Assembly (NCBI RefSeq): GCF_018873765.1
Contig: NC_057920.1
Location: 6,833,307-6,897,306 of the forward strand
Reading direction: 5' to 3'
From: Telopea speciosissima
Taxonomy: Eukaryota > Streptophyta > Magnoliopsida > Proteales > Proteaceae
Length of the DNA: 64,000 bases
Of this stretch, positions 1 to 28,381 are shown one piece after another. How positions within the stretch are numbered: the first letter of the stretch is position 1; every line of letters starts with the position of its first letter. Below the pieces are notes generated by a model that made no database searches, was not told the DNA's origin, and worked only from the letters and a program-made list of their open reading frames with translations. A program made the translations under genes and the position numbers.

Positions 1-431
1 TCCATATTTTTTTTCTGAAGTTTCAAATAATGGCGTATGTATCTGGTTGATTCTTTCAATAAGTTCTTGAGGGAAGAATAGATGGAGAAGTTCAATATTC
101 TATTGCTTAGTTCCTTGGTGGATGAAATCTGCTAAGGGGCGAATCTTGAGGGATTGGATTCTTTCAATAAGTCTTTGAGTGGCTTTTTAGGGAAGTCCTA
201 CCTAAATTCTGAGGAAGGCTTCCAGAAAAACAGTCCCAAACTGCAATTTAACCCTCCTAGGAGCTAGTATGAAAAGCATAAGAGTTACTCGTCCTTTGAA
301 AGTGTACAAACATCAATTAAATTGAGAAATTCATAGCCTGATACAAGTGAGCCCCCCTTTGTTGACTAGGGTCGTCTAAAAAGAAGAAAAATTAAGGGTA
401 TGGAGAACTTTCTGCTCTTGCAAAACCCAAA

Positions 432-3400
432 TTATTTCTTTTTCTTTCCACCTTTTCCAGATTTGGTAGATCCTGCTGTTGAAGTTGATGCAGGTTCCTG
501 TTTCTTGGTCCTCCCGTGGTGTCTGGGGACCATCTCTGCAATCTGGAGCATCAATTGTTTCCCTGCAAGATAATCATCAGAGAATTAACTACCAATCCGT
601 TTGTTTCCATGTAGAAAAGCGGAAAAGGAAAATGTTCACATAAAATAGGATTTCCCACTATTTGTTTTAACGTAAAATGTAAAAAATGACATTGAAAAGT
701 GGGAAAATTTTTCTTGTACAATAACATTTGCATGGAAATTTTACAATGAAACAAACAGGGCCGTTTATAGAAGAAAGAAAAGATGTGCTTATATATATAG
801 AAGAAAACAATAAAAAACACAATAGAAACACAAAACTGTGCAATCACACAGTAGTGAGGAACAAGAAGTATGGATTGCAAGATTCCATTAACACATTTCA
901 TTTATTTTGTTGGAGGGTAGGCTGGTCCTCCAGTTGCTCGCTGAAAATACAAAACAGAAGGAAACATTAAACAATGTTTAAACCCATAGGATTCCTTCAA
1001 GAGTGGTTTGCAATTGGACTGGACAACCAGTCCTTTTGTGTTTTTCAGTTATCCAATGTAGTCTAAGGGAGTCTATAAATGAAAGGATACTCTCAAAAAC
1101 TTTTCTTCCTTTGTCAATGAAATTCCAGCTTCCTTTCCTTTATTTTTTTCCTATTACGAAAAAGCCAAAAGATTTCATTAAGGGGGGAGACAGAAACCTA
1201 AAGAATTGGGGGAGGGGGGAATCCCTAGGGAGTATGAAAATACCATAGAATGCTGGCCACAAACCTATAAAAAAGCACAAAATTAAAAAAATGTTGGCCA
1301 AACCCACAGTGAAAAATGCAAACAAAGTTTGCAGTTGGCCATTGATATGTTCCAGAAAAAGAAAGAATGAAGACTGACAGAAAAGCCAAAATCGGTAGAG
1401 CAAATTGGAAATCCCAGAAAGAGGTGAGATCTCTTGCTTTTGGAGCAAAGCAATCATCTATGCTGGCTTGCAACAACCCTCAAAGATCCAGCAGCATTTC
1501 CATTCTGAAATAATTTGAGTGCAACTAAAATCAAAACCCTTTGTGACAAACCCAGACCCTGGAACCAGTACCTACAAGTGGAAGAGAGGATTTGCTGAAC
1601 CCACAATAGATTCAGTCTACTTATGTGGTCTGCCAATGACCTATTTATAACAAGTAAAATCAGATTCAGACTCTGAGTAGTTTACAAAACACGCACACAC
1701 ACACAACTTAATCTAACTAGACTCCAACTAGGAAAACTAAAGAAGACCAGACATAACACAATAGGGACACCCCCCCTATTGTGACTAAACGCAGTACATA
1801 TCTTAACACTCCACCTCAAGCTGGTGTGTATATATCAAAGGCTTCAGCTTGGAACAAGAACAAATATTAAAAACAGCACCAGTCTTGAACATAAATAGCA
1901 GTTTTAGACGCTAATAAGCATATAGAGAACTTCATTCTAATAGAAATACCAACTCAAGCATATCAATCAGCAGCAGCAGTAATAGTAGAGAAAAAAATTG
2001 TGTCAAATAAACCCAGCCAGCAACGAACAAAATATGCGGTAGAGACCAACAACCCGCAATCCAAATGATCATATCAACAACAGCATCAGCATAAGCTCTT
2101 CCCAAGGAAGACATGTAGTAAGTAGTAATTTGCACAAAGAAGACCACTTCCCGTATTTATTCTCAGGCTGAAATTCACCTGGTGAGATGGGTGTAGAGTC
2201 CTCTATCACATGACATACCCACAACCACTGAAATTTGCCACATGGTAAATAATGACAGGCACCAACATAAGGAGGGGTTGTCATTCCTATGCACTACAAA
2301 TTCATCAAACTCATCACAATTCTAACATACTTGATACTTTCACATATAACAGAATCTATTACAACCTCAGAGAAACCATTCCCTCTTCAGCCAGAGCTAA
2401 AACAACCTCATTAAAGTCATTTTTTCATTCCATGTGAATTCTTACTTTTTACCATATTTCCCTGAAAATCTATGCTTAAATAGAGCCTAAAGTCGGTTTT
2501 ATTTTACAGCCTTAAAGCAACCCCAGGGCTCAACCATATCCTAGAAAGTACAGACAGTTTCCATACTCTAGACATTACAGATATACTAGCTACTTGATGA
2601 TGAAAGGTTTCCTGCATCAGTGCCGAACATGACGCCTTGGTACATACCCCATTTAGTTTTTGAGAGACAACTATAAATTAATGGGGTATAGTGTAGAATC
2701 TCTGCCATAATGTCAGGAGCAGATTTTTTTTTTTTTTTTGGGGTGGGGGGGATCAGCAACAGTAAAAAAAAAATTGACTACCAGGCATAGAATATCAGAA
2801 AACTCCTTAGACAAGAGCCAGTCCAAATACAATCTGTCCTTACAGAACTTTACCTCATCTACCCTTCCAACCCATACACTAATGTATCACAATATGCATC
2901 AGCCTGCTTCAAATACTCTTCCACAGACCAACCCTGTGGAAAATCCAGGATAACTGGGAAACATTGCCCCCAAGAAGAACTCAACACAAAAAATGGCACG
3001 TCTCTTCCTCTCTAGACCAAGCTTGGAAATATTCTCCATAAGAAGTGGACCATTTTGCATGCTAAGAATGACAAGAAGTGGTCCATTTCAACCACACATG
3101 AACCCAAAATAAGAAAACACTCACATGGCAGTTAATATTCATTAAGTATCAGGTGCAAACTGCAAAATATAAAGAAATAATTGGACTAAAGATTATACAA
3201 AAATAAGAACTTTAGGCTTCAGTTCCCAATAGACCAAGATGACAGGATACATATGGGCTATTCATTCTTCATGTGGGCCAAAATCCTCGGTGCTTAATTT
3301 TCCCCTTCCTTAATAAGGATATTAAAGTCAACTCATGTTCATGGATAATGTGACCTATTGGTTATTGCAATGGAAAAGGGATTCCCACAAAGCCCTCATT

Positions 3401-4245
3401 TCTCAACTCATAAAATTTGAGATAGTCAGAATGTAATGTAACATCAACCATTATCCCTGTGGATGGGAATAATGGGATACAGAGAACCTCCAGAATTGCT
3501 CAAATACAATCGTTTAACATGACAGAGCAACATTGTGAAGGCCAAAGTCCTCTTTACTAGCTAAGTGTGACCTTGAAAGCTTTTGTCATGAGAAAAGGCT
3601 ATGTTTTGTCTATTGTTTATTAGAATCCAGTTACACTGTATGAAAACAGCATGCTTATATTTTGGCAATTTAATTAGTTCAAAAGAACTTGTAAGAACCA
3701 ATCTCATGTTTGCTATCATTCAGTCAACATGAAAGATTAAATCTGTCTGATCATGCATCAACTTTAGAATTAAGACCAAGTGGGCACTTCCAACGCAAAG
3801 GACGTCGAGAGGAGGGGGCAGGAGTGTTACATTTACGTGAAGTTATAGCCAGATTATACAAAGTTCCATCTTCTTTTTTCAGCAATACCCTAACTCTCCC
3901 TCTTTGCATGAAATCGCGTGGATATGCCTTATCAATCTGTAAGTGTAAAGCACCATGAATTGTAAATATAAGTTGGCAACCTTATTTCATATACCCCGTT
4001 GCAAATTTACTAAGAGAATGCAAGGGGACCATCAACAAAAATAAAATTACGGAAAATGAGTAAAAGACCTCGATTACAGATGGTAGCTTAAGATAGTTGC
4101 AGCAATCACCGATCTCAACACAAGTGGGATTTTCACATGCTTTAGTAGTGTTAATTCTCCGTCCTTCGGTTATAGTTTTCTTTGAATTTATATAGATGGG
4201 ATAAAGCACAATCCACTTCTTTGTATTAGGCAATGCTGCATCCAT
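432..4245 (-). CDS. SRP19: Signal recognition particle 19 kDa protein (SRP19), 3 exons
   Basis: SRP19 binds the helix 6/8 tips of SRP RNA in the nucleolus and cytosol and lets SRP54 join the particle that targets secretory proteins to the ER. Coding exons on the minus strand are 4245-4069, 3936-3837 and 562-432, all with GT-AG borders and consistent phases (177, 100 and 131 nt), giving 135 residues; plant SRP19 proteins are about 130-145. Exon 1 holds the family block KKWIVLYPIYINSKKT (residues 9-24) and EGRR. Exon 2 holds DKAYPRDFMQRGRVRV. Exon 3 holds LMLQIAEMVPRHHGRTKKQE and a Gly/Lys-rich tail ending GKGGKKKK. Intron 2 is 3.3 kb and AT-rich, with a possible Copia LTR scrap near 1640-1860. 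The ATG starts the conserved N-terminus. A CAG just upstream of it suggests a 5'UTR intron. Family identity comes from remembered SRP19 sequences. Confidence 0.93.
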
Positions 4246-4499
4246 ATCTGATCATAAAGCAGTAAACAGTATATTATAGAGCTAATGCACTTAAACAAAT
4301 GTGACTGAAACATTTCTCGGATTCGACATACCACAAGGCACCATCAAATAAGAGGTTTGAATAGAAAGCTTGGTTAGTTCTTTAGGATTTGTAATCCAAA
4401 TGAGTCGGCAAAATTCAAATTGTAGTATGAGTTCTGATGTTTTCGGAAACAGATAACGACCGATTAAATGTGGAAAACCCTAGATCATGGCAGAAAACA

Positions 4500-4535
4500 G
4501 GGAGAGGCGATCTGAGAGAGAGAGAGAGAGAGAGA
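4500..4535. repeat. GA microsatellite upstream of SRP19
   Basis: A short uninterrupted GA run lies about 260 bp upstream of the SRP19 start codon, in the probable promoter or 5'UTR region. On the minus strand it reads as a CT tract, which is common in plant leaders. Confidence 0.7.
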
Positions 4536-4762
4536 CTACCGCTGCCAGAACAGAGTGGCGTGAGTCGTTGCGTTACCACAACGGAGTAATCCTCTTTGAA
4601 GAATAAAATAACGAAATAGAACAGTTCTTTTTTTTTTATTTTTTTATAGAAGAATAGAACAGTTCCAGTTGCAGAAGAATTACTGATCCAATTGTAAATG
4701 GAGATAGAATAAGCATGGAAAATAATTGTAGATGTCCGAGGTGCCAGGTGTCACATTCAATT

Positions 4763-4848
4763 GTAGATGTCCGAGCTGCCACGTGTTAACGTCTCCACCT
4801 AACTCTCTCGCATTGCACACTATTAGAAATTAGAGAGGATTAAAATCC
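4763..4848 (+). repeat. Dispersed repeat, copy 1 (second copy at the right window end)
   Basis: About 86 bp matching 63739-63825 with scattered differences. Both copies run from GATGTC(C/T)GAG through GTCTCCACC or ATCTCCACC to GAGAGGATTAAAATCCG. A partial extra copy of the first part lies just before it (4729-4755). It looks like the end of a dispersed element, family unknown. Confidence 0.6.
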
Positions 4849-6172
4849 GACTAGTATGTAGTTAGATACTATTGGGCCGAGTGATACCCCAATCTACAAT
4901 ATTCTTGGAATAGATTCTGAGTCTAAAATGCATTCTAAATCCAATTCCTCTTATTTTTTTGGTTTTTCAAAATGCATTCTACCAAGAATCTATTTCAAGA
5001 AGATATACCAAATACAACCTTAATATTGCGACCTTAATTGATAGGGCAATCCTACTATAATGAACATTCAAAAGTTAGGCCTTGATGATTAATTTATCTT
5101 CAATTTTCCCCCATTTAAGATCATAAGTCAGAATTCAAAATTGAACGAATAGATCGAAGCTGTCTTCGATATGTATTCTTAGAATGCATTCCAGATCAAT
5201 TTTATATTCTTGGGTGATTAAAATGCAAAATAGGTTGCAAGAAACTTCAACCTCCGCCCTTTCGCATCCTTGAATCCCTCTTCAACAACGATTTACGGCG
5301 AGTAGATGACAGTGATCACAAACCATGCATCCTTGAAATCCTCATTGTCACTGCTAACTTCAACCTCCACCCTCATGGCCTCATTTCTCTGCTTGTCTCT
5401 TCCTTATCTATCCTCCTTGTCCTCTCTCTCCTTACTTTTCCTGTTTGGAATATTAGTCTCTCTCTCTCTCTCTCTCTCTCTAACATTCCCATCCAACCAA
5501 ACATTATGGAGTTGGATGCTATAACAATTTTTCTCCCACAGCATGCCAGCATGCGGGATCTATCCCCATTACTCTCTCACCTCACACTCCGAATATCCAA
5601 ACAGAACCTTAAAATAGTTTGAAGTCACGAGTCACGACCAGTCTCTCTCTCAACCAGGGGTAATGGGGGTATGTTGGGTGCAATTTTGCCAAACAAAAAG
5701 CAATTGGGTCCAAATACCCCAAAAACATGAGATGATACCAGCTGCAATGTAAATTATCCTTTTATTATTTTTCAATCTTGCACGCTGAGTCGCTGAATTG
5801 ATACGTCAATCCTACTTAGAAAGAAAATCCAATGTTTGAATTTTGAAAATCGGAGGTCTATAATTACTACTTTCCTAGTCCAAATGAAGTTTGGTGCTTT
5901 TACTACATGGATTTGGTAAAGTCAAAAGCTCCGAAATTCTCCTATAACTCAAAATCTTTGAATAAATAAAGAAACCTTCCGAGGTTTGTTCCCATGCAGG
6001 TGGTGGAAACGCGGGTTAACCGCTTAATAAAACTACTATGGAACCACCGTGTTTTATAGGTTTTGTGTCTTGCACAGTTCTACTCTTTTTCGGAGACGGA
6101 TTCCTTGGACCAAGGTCCTTAACTTTTCCCCTTGCTCCCCCTCCCTGTCCCCACCCACATCTGATCATATAA

Positions 6173-6255
6173 GGCCTTGTTTGGTTGATAGGGAGGAGTT
6201 AGTGGGATGGGAACAAAATCCAATCCCCAACCTCTCTGCCCGACCAAACGGAGCC
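6173..6255. mobile_element. Very small Harbinger/Tourist-like MITE candidate
   Basis: An 83-bp segment begins GGCCTTGTTTGGTTG and ends with the imperfect inverse, ACCAAACGGAGCC. It is flanked by TAA and TAG, an imperfect version of the 3-bp duplication made by PIF/Harbinger elements. The ends resemble those of the large Harbinger element at 35621-46528. It is too short and degenerate to be certain. Confidence 0.35.
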
Positions 6256-6374
6256 TAGATGTTTTAGGGAATTTGCCTTTTGACCATCTAGACCGTTGTG
6301 ATCTTACATTTTCAGTTAGTTAGTTACATGAAGGGTAAGGAATAGGTCTAACTCCATTGCAACTTGTATGATAC

Positions 6375-6582
6375 GTAAATAGAAGGAATATTACGAAGAA
6401 ATTTCATTAAATTAAAAAACATGGCAGCACCTACCTCTTTATATATATTTTCCTGAATCCATCTTCCTCCATATAACTTAAAAAGTTATAACTAGTGCTT
6501 TTCAATACCTAACTAGAAGGAATAGTGCGAGAAGGTGGTTTCATTAGATTAAGAGACTGAGGTAGCATCTTTCTCTATATAC
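6375..6582. repeat. Imperfect direct repeat with TATA-like motifs upstream of the kinase
   Basis: Two copies of about 70 bp, 6377-6447 and 6510-6582, share TAGAAGGAATA, TTTCATTA(A/G)ATTAA, a CAGCACC/TAGCATC block and end in TATA-like strings (TTTATATATA and CTATATAC). They could be a duplicated core promoter for the kinase gene; this is inference from position. Confidence 0.4.
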
Positions 6583-7264
6583 TTCGGGCGGGAGGCGAAA
6601 CAGGAGCTTAGCTAGAAGAATTGCTCGCTCACAAGCTCTCCTTCTAATGGCAGAAGATACAATCTCAACCAGTTCTTGGCAAAAGAATTTTAGAGGAAAA
6701 CAAACATCACCAGCCACTACTGCAACTACTACCACGAGGACAGAGGTAGAATTCTGCACAAGGATTGGGCCCATTCCCTTTACAAGGGAACCGACGGAGA
6801 ACTCCACAACAAAAGGTATCTTGTTTGGTGTAATCACGGTTAGTTTCACAAATTCTATAATCATACCACAACTATACTGGAATTGCCCGCCACCGGGCGA
6901 TCTTTGGTGATGATAACAGTGAGAATATTTGTTTTGTTTATTTCATTAATTTTGTGCATTTTATTCTATCACTCCTAACTCCTAAGTCGCAACAATAAAA
7001 GGGAAAAGGTTCCTGAGCTGACAGTAGATGATAGGCTAGCACTCTCTCTCTCTCTCCCCCCCTCTTCAGATGAAATGACCTCTCTACCCCTATTTACATG
7101 AGACCGTTCTGTCGCTCCTCATCGGTCCATGCTCTGATGCTCCCCCATGCTGCTCACCCAGAGAACCCTATCCCTAATAGAAAAAATAGCATGTGAATGT
7201 CAATCATTTATTCCTTAATTTATTTCCTAATTGGTTCTCTTTGAATTGTGAGACAGAGAAAAGA

Positions 7265-8329
7265 ATGTGCTCCTGGTTGAGCGCAAGAAAGAAGAGAGAA
7301 ACAAAGGAGAGATCCTTCCTGAAAAATGGAGGCCAGATTTTAGAAGAATTGATCGCCTCTTGTGATGGAAAATGTAATCCAATACAAACCTTCTCAGAAA
7401 AAGAGCTCAACAGAGCAACCAACAACTACAATCAAGATCGTATTCTGTTCATGGACTGGGGCTATGCCTTGTATAAGGGAAACTATAGAGACCGTAACAT
7501 TTTAGTTAAGAAATACTTGTGCAAGCTAGAGAATCACAACGAAATTTGTACAGTCTTGGATGGTACTGTGAATGAAATAGTGATAGGATCCCAGATGAAT
7601 CACAAGAATGTGTTGAAACTCTTAGGTTACTGTTTAGAGACCCAAATTCCAATCCAAGTTTATGAATTTGCACCACACGGGGATCTCTACAGCCAAGTCT
7701 GTGCCAGTGAACCTGACAAACCTTCAATATTAACAACTCAGTTAACACTAAATTGGGAGAATAGATTAAGGATTGCCACAGAGGTTGCTGATGCAATAAC
7801 CTATTTGCACATGGCCGGTTCGAGACCCATCATACACAGAGACATCAAACCCAGTAACATTTTCTTGGATCAACACTGTGTTGCCAAGCTCTCTGACTTC
7901 ACACACTCGATAAGAATCCCATTGGGTGAAATGCATGTCAAAGATGACATAAGAGGGACTTTTGGATTCATTGCTCCAGAGTATTGTAAGACAGGTCTCA
8001 TAACAGAGAAAGCTGATGTTTTCAGCTTTGGAATGCTTCTACTTGAGATTCTAATGGGAAGGACGCCTCTCAATTTTCAACATCCAGCTGAGGACTTAGA
8101 CTTCACGTTTTGGGAACATGTGAGATCATTTGTTGAAAATAACCCACTTAGTATGATTGTGGAACCTGCAATTTTGGAAGAGAAAGGGATCGAGGAACAG
8201 TTGCAAGCATTTACCAAGCTGGCTATGAGATGCATCCCTGGAGCGGCAGAGGAAAGGCCAACTATGATGGAAGTAGCAAAAGAGCTTAGACAAATTAGAA
8301 GGTGTCTCAGTCCAGTGCCTGCACAGTAA
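7265..8329 (+). CDS. ZED1/ZRK-like receptor-like cytoplasmic (pseudo)kinase
   Basis: An intact 354-residue protein made almost entirely of a kinase domain, with no signal peptide or membrane span, the usual ZRK layout. Family signs are FLKNGGQILEELIASCDGK (residues 18-36) and FSEKELNRATNNYN before the kinase fold. The glycine loop is replaced by MDWGYALYKG (63-72). The VAIK lysine is kept (VKK, 81-83), HRD is intact (191-193), but DFG reads DFT (211-213); APEY (237-240) and DVFSFG (251-256) follow. ZRKs in Arabidopsis act as decoys or adaptors for the NLR ZAR1 at the membrane. Loss of the glycine loop and of the DFG glycine points to weak or no catalysis. I chose the ATG at 7265; the frame is open further 5' but without an ATG. 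A 5' exon from 6647 could splice in-frame (see findings). Alternative: a WAK-like kinase fragment. Confidence 0.85.
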   Translation: MCSWLSARKKRETKERSFLKNGGQILEELIASCDGKCNPIQTFSEKELNRATNNYNQDRILFMDWGYALYKGNYRDRNILVKKYLCKLENHNEICTVLDGTVNEIVIGSQMNHKNVLKLLGYCLETQIPIQVYEFAPHGDLYSQVCASEPDKPSILTTQLTLNWENRLRIATEVADAITYLHMAGSRPIIHRDIKPSNIFLDQHCVAKLSDFTHSIRIPLGEMHVKDDIRGTFGFIAPEYCKTGLITEKADVFSFGMLLLEILMGRTPLNFQHPAEDLDFTFWEHVRSFVENNPLSMIVEPAILEEKGIEEQLQAFTKLAMRCIPGAAEERPTMMEVAKELRQIRRCLSPVPAQ

Positions 8330-8881
8330 GGTATTGAGTCAACTCCCTTGTGTAGCAAATCCACATCACCCTCAAAAGCCATACTGTAACCTGTGTTTGA
8401 CAATTCACTATCACCATTGACAGATAATCCGTAGTAGTAGTTCCATATGACACTTGGATTCGTAAAAGAGGCTGAAGTCAAATCCATTAGATGGTGTGGT
8501 GGGCTTGGCTCATGTACATAATATCAGGAATAGAGTGCAATCATGCCAGTTGAGGAGGCATTACCCAGGAATCTATTTCCCTTGCACTAAATTCCCACAT
8601 TGTCCGAATCAAGGTTTCACCCCTCCCCTCCCCCCCCCCACCCCAAAAATATTCAGCTTCACTATTCGTCGAGCTAAAATGTGTTAAAGTGGGTACAAAA
8701 TCTCATCTATTTTATGAATTTCCCTTCCAAAGAGAATATAAGGTTTTATTCATGTCAAAAGATCCTAATTTCCTAAGAGAACAAAACAAAATCAGAAGAA
8801 AATTGTGAATGTAAACGAAAAGGAATGAGGCACAAACAGTATTTTGGCTTTCAATACCATGGGGAGCAAGCATTGATTTTG
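8330..8881. other. Convergent 3' flanks between kinase and PFP alpha
   Basis: 552 bp separate the stop codons of two converging genes. It contains a short C-run near 8625-8643 and no gene-like feature. It should hold both 3'UTRs. Confidence 0.6.
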
Positions 8882-26153
<17,272 letters not shown>

Positions 26154-26220
26154 AGTTGGTAGTTCTCTTTGCTCTGTTTTCCTCTGTTTCTGTATCCCAC
26201 TCTCCTCTGTTCAACGACAG

Positions 26221-26228
26221 TTTTTATA
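26221..26228 (-). promoter_or_regulatory. TATA box of PFP alpha
   Basis: On the minus strand the string TATAAAAA lies 68 bp upstream of the start codon at 26153, which predicts a start site near 26190 and a short leader of about 40 nt. Confidence 0.6.
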
Positions 26229-28085
26229 GTAATGGCGGAACCACCTAAGCTGCGGAGTCTGAGCGCCACCAGTTCAGCGTTCAACTACTAAACTACCACG
26301 AGGGCTGATAAATTTACGACTTAGGCAATTTTGTTTTAGAATGACGGAATTACCCCCAACAACTTGTATAGATCCAAGGACTAACGGAGCGTCACAATCA
26401 CGCAGACGGATACCAAACGTTCTCAAATTATGGGACCTACTAGATTAGGAGCAAACTATCTGCTCAACCCGCGCAAGACACGTTTCACAAGCAACAACCA
26501 TAAGGTAGGTATTTTCGTAAAATGATGTCGAGGATAAGATCACACGTCGCAAAGTAAACGATTACGAGTTTCTTCACCAAAGTTTCAACGTCCGCTCTTG
26601 ACTGCTATTTCATTCTGTCTGGGAAACTGAAACGTCGTCAGTCTGCCGTCAAACTGGTCAATGAAAGTTGAACTGTTATCAGCAATTTTTGTTAGTGGAT
26701 GAAGAATATTTTCGTAATTTGGACTGCGGCCCACAGGCTTACCGACCCATATCTATCATGGATCCACCTAACCCACCAAATTTTTTCTGTGGGTTTTGCC
26801 GTTTTGGCCTTTTTGTTCGGCTCGGCTCGGCTCGGCTTCGCATCTTCGACTGTAACCCACACATCACGACCATACAATTACATCTTAATCCAACGGCTTG
26901 GAGCATTGTACTATTTTAATAAACTGGTTGAGGTTTTATCAAATCAGGAACCACGATCGCTCACTCTCACTCACTCTATCGCGTCCACCACTCCACCACT
27001 GACCAGTCTACCACTCTACCAGATTTTTAAGATATTAAAGAGTAACGAACACAAAGTAGCTTGGGAAGGGAAACCACGTGAAGAGCAAGATCCAAAAATG
27101 ATTTTCAATATTAAAAAAAAAAAAAAAAAAAAAAATCGCTGCCCGATCACGTGATCCTTGCACCCGGTCATAGCACTCTTACAATAACCATCATGCTCCT
27201 TATAAAATGAAAAGTCTCCTTGTCAAAATGCCTCTATACGTCCCTTTCTTGGGCCATGCTGTGCAAGGCCACACAGCTGGGCAACGTACTTCTTCCCAAA
27301 AGAGGATGGGTTCTTCATCCTTCGTGGACCATACAATACATGATTGATTTAATAGCATATTTAGAAGGAATATATTTCCACAATGCAAGAATAAGTATTC
27401 TTTTCCTTACCTTCACACAGATTGAGTCGTGGGGTTTATATCGACACTCTCTCTTCAAATAAAATATAAGTATTCTATTAAACGAATTTGTCACCCACTC
27501 TCTCATTGTTGTGGTTTTCTATTCTAATTTGATGGGAAAATTTTGTCCTACATATAAATATGTCCAAAAAATACATATATTTTTTTTTAATGGGAGAAAG
27601 GAAAATACTAATATGACCTTTTGTTAGGTATGAGAAGGACAACTTTCCCCTTTGTTTACTATCGAAAAAAACATAATAATAAAATCTCCACATAAAAGAA
27701 TATAATAAAAAATCTTGTTGATAATTAGAAAATAATTGATTACACCACTAACAGATTAGATAACTCAAATCAAATGGCACAAACAAGTATTTAGATGTAT
27801 TAAAAGATAAATATTAGTTGAAAGAAGTTTGGTGCTCCAACAAGGCGCAACCTAGACTTCTTCCAACTCCATCCGATTCTCCTTTGCCTTTAGAAGTTAT
27901 TACATATTTTTTGCAGATTCTGGATCGAGATAAAGATGTCTCTTTTCGACCATTGACACACTCTAGTCTACTAACTTGGTTCAGATCTTTTGTTAAATAT
28001 GCCGGTCATAAGAATGTTCCTTATGTGTTTGAACAATGTACTAATTTGTCATCTCTTTAATTAATATTAATCTATATATTTTCAT
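26229..28085. other. PFP alpha upstream region and AT-rich debris
   Basis: No gene is recognised. The region includes a GGCTC pentamer run near 26819-26838, a poly(A) block at 27113-27134 and, from about 27810, an unidentified sequence ending in an A-tail at 28087-28103, which suggests a retrocopied fragment. Short frames lack domain features. Confidence 0.5.
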
Positions 28086-28139
28086 CAAAAAAAAAAAAAA
28101 AAACCCCACTAAGAAATCCTTGAAACAGTGCAGCATTTT

Positions 28140-28381
28140 CATCTATATTGATTTATTTGACCTTGGAGAATATCTCAAATCATTAATGTTCTAAAACAAG
28201 GGAATTCAGTTGCAGATCGATTGACTTCTTTCGATCGCAATTTAGGTCAATTTGTAGTTTGGAATTCTCTCTCCCCTTCTTTTATTTCTATTTTACTATC
28301 AGATGACATCCATTCGGTATAACACCCTTGCAAACACTTCTTCTAATTAAGGTTTTGTTCTGATAAAAACAAAAAAAAAAA
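28140..28381 (+). mobile_element. LINE remnant: RNase H C-terminus with A-rich tail
   Basis: The plus strand encodes a tail typical of plant LINE RNase H domains: WRISQIINVLKQGNSVADRL, then a W-x-x-L-x-P block and a stop, followed by 3'UTR and an A-rich end at 28367-28381. The 5' side is missing, as expected for a 5'-truncated insertion. A second A-tail just upstream (28087-28103) indicates another retro-insertion next to it. Confidence 0.7.

Larger units (their letters stand above)
4600..6370. other. Intergenic region without recognisable gene
   Basis: I see no gene between the SRP19 promoter side and the kinase gene. The region holds AT-rich DNA, a TC microsatellite around 5458-5483, a short inverted motif pair near 4905-5010 (around AATGCATTCT), and two small repeats listed separately. 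Short open frames here have no family features. Confidence 0.6.

Noticed and set aside
880-941. A possible alternative last exon of SRP19 (acceptor at about 941 on the minus strand, short frame ending in a stop)
   Set aside because: Joined from exon 2 it gives residues unlike any SRP19 tail, while the exon at 562-432 restores the conserved C-terminus in phase.
1640-1990. Copia-type LTR scrap in SRP19 intron 2 (string CTCCACCTCAAGCTGGTG)
   Set aside because: One familiar string only; no ends, target duplication or coding sequence could be defined.
6647-6910. Independent small gene of 87 residues
   Set aside because: Low-complexity Thr/Ser-rich frame without a family match; better read as leader or a possible 5' exon of the kinase.
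27818-28060. 80-residue plus-strand frame ending before an A-tail
   Set aside because: The A-tail suggests a retrocopied fragment, but I do not recognise the protein and cannot name a source.
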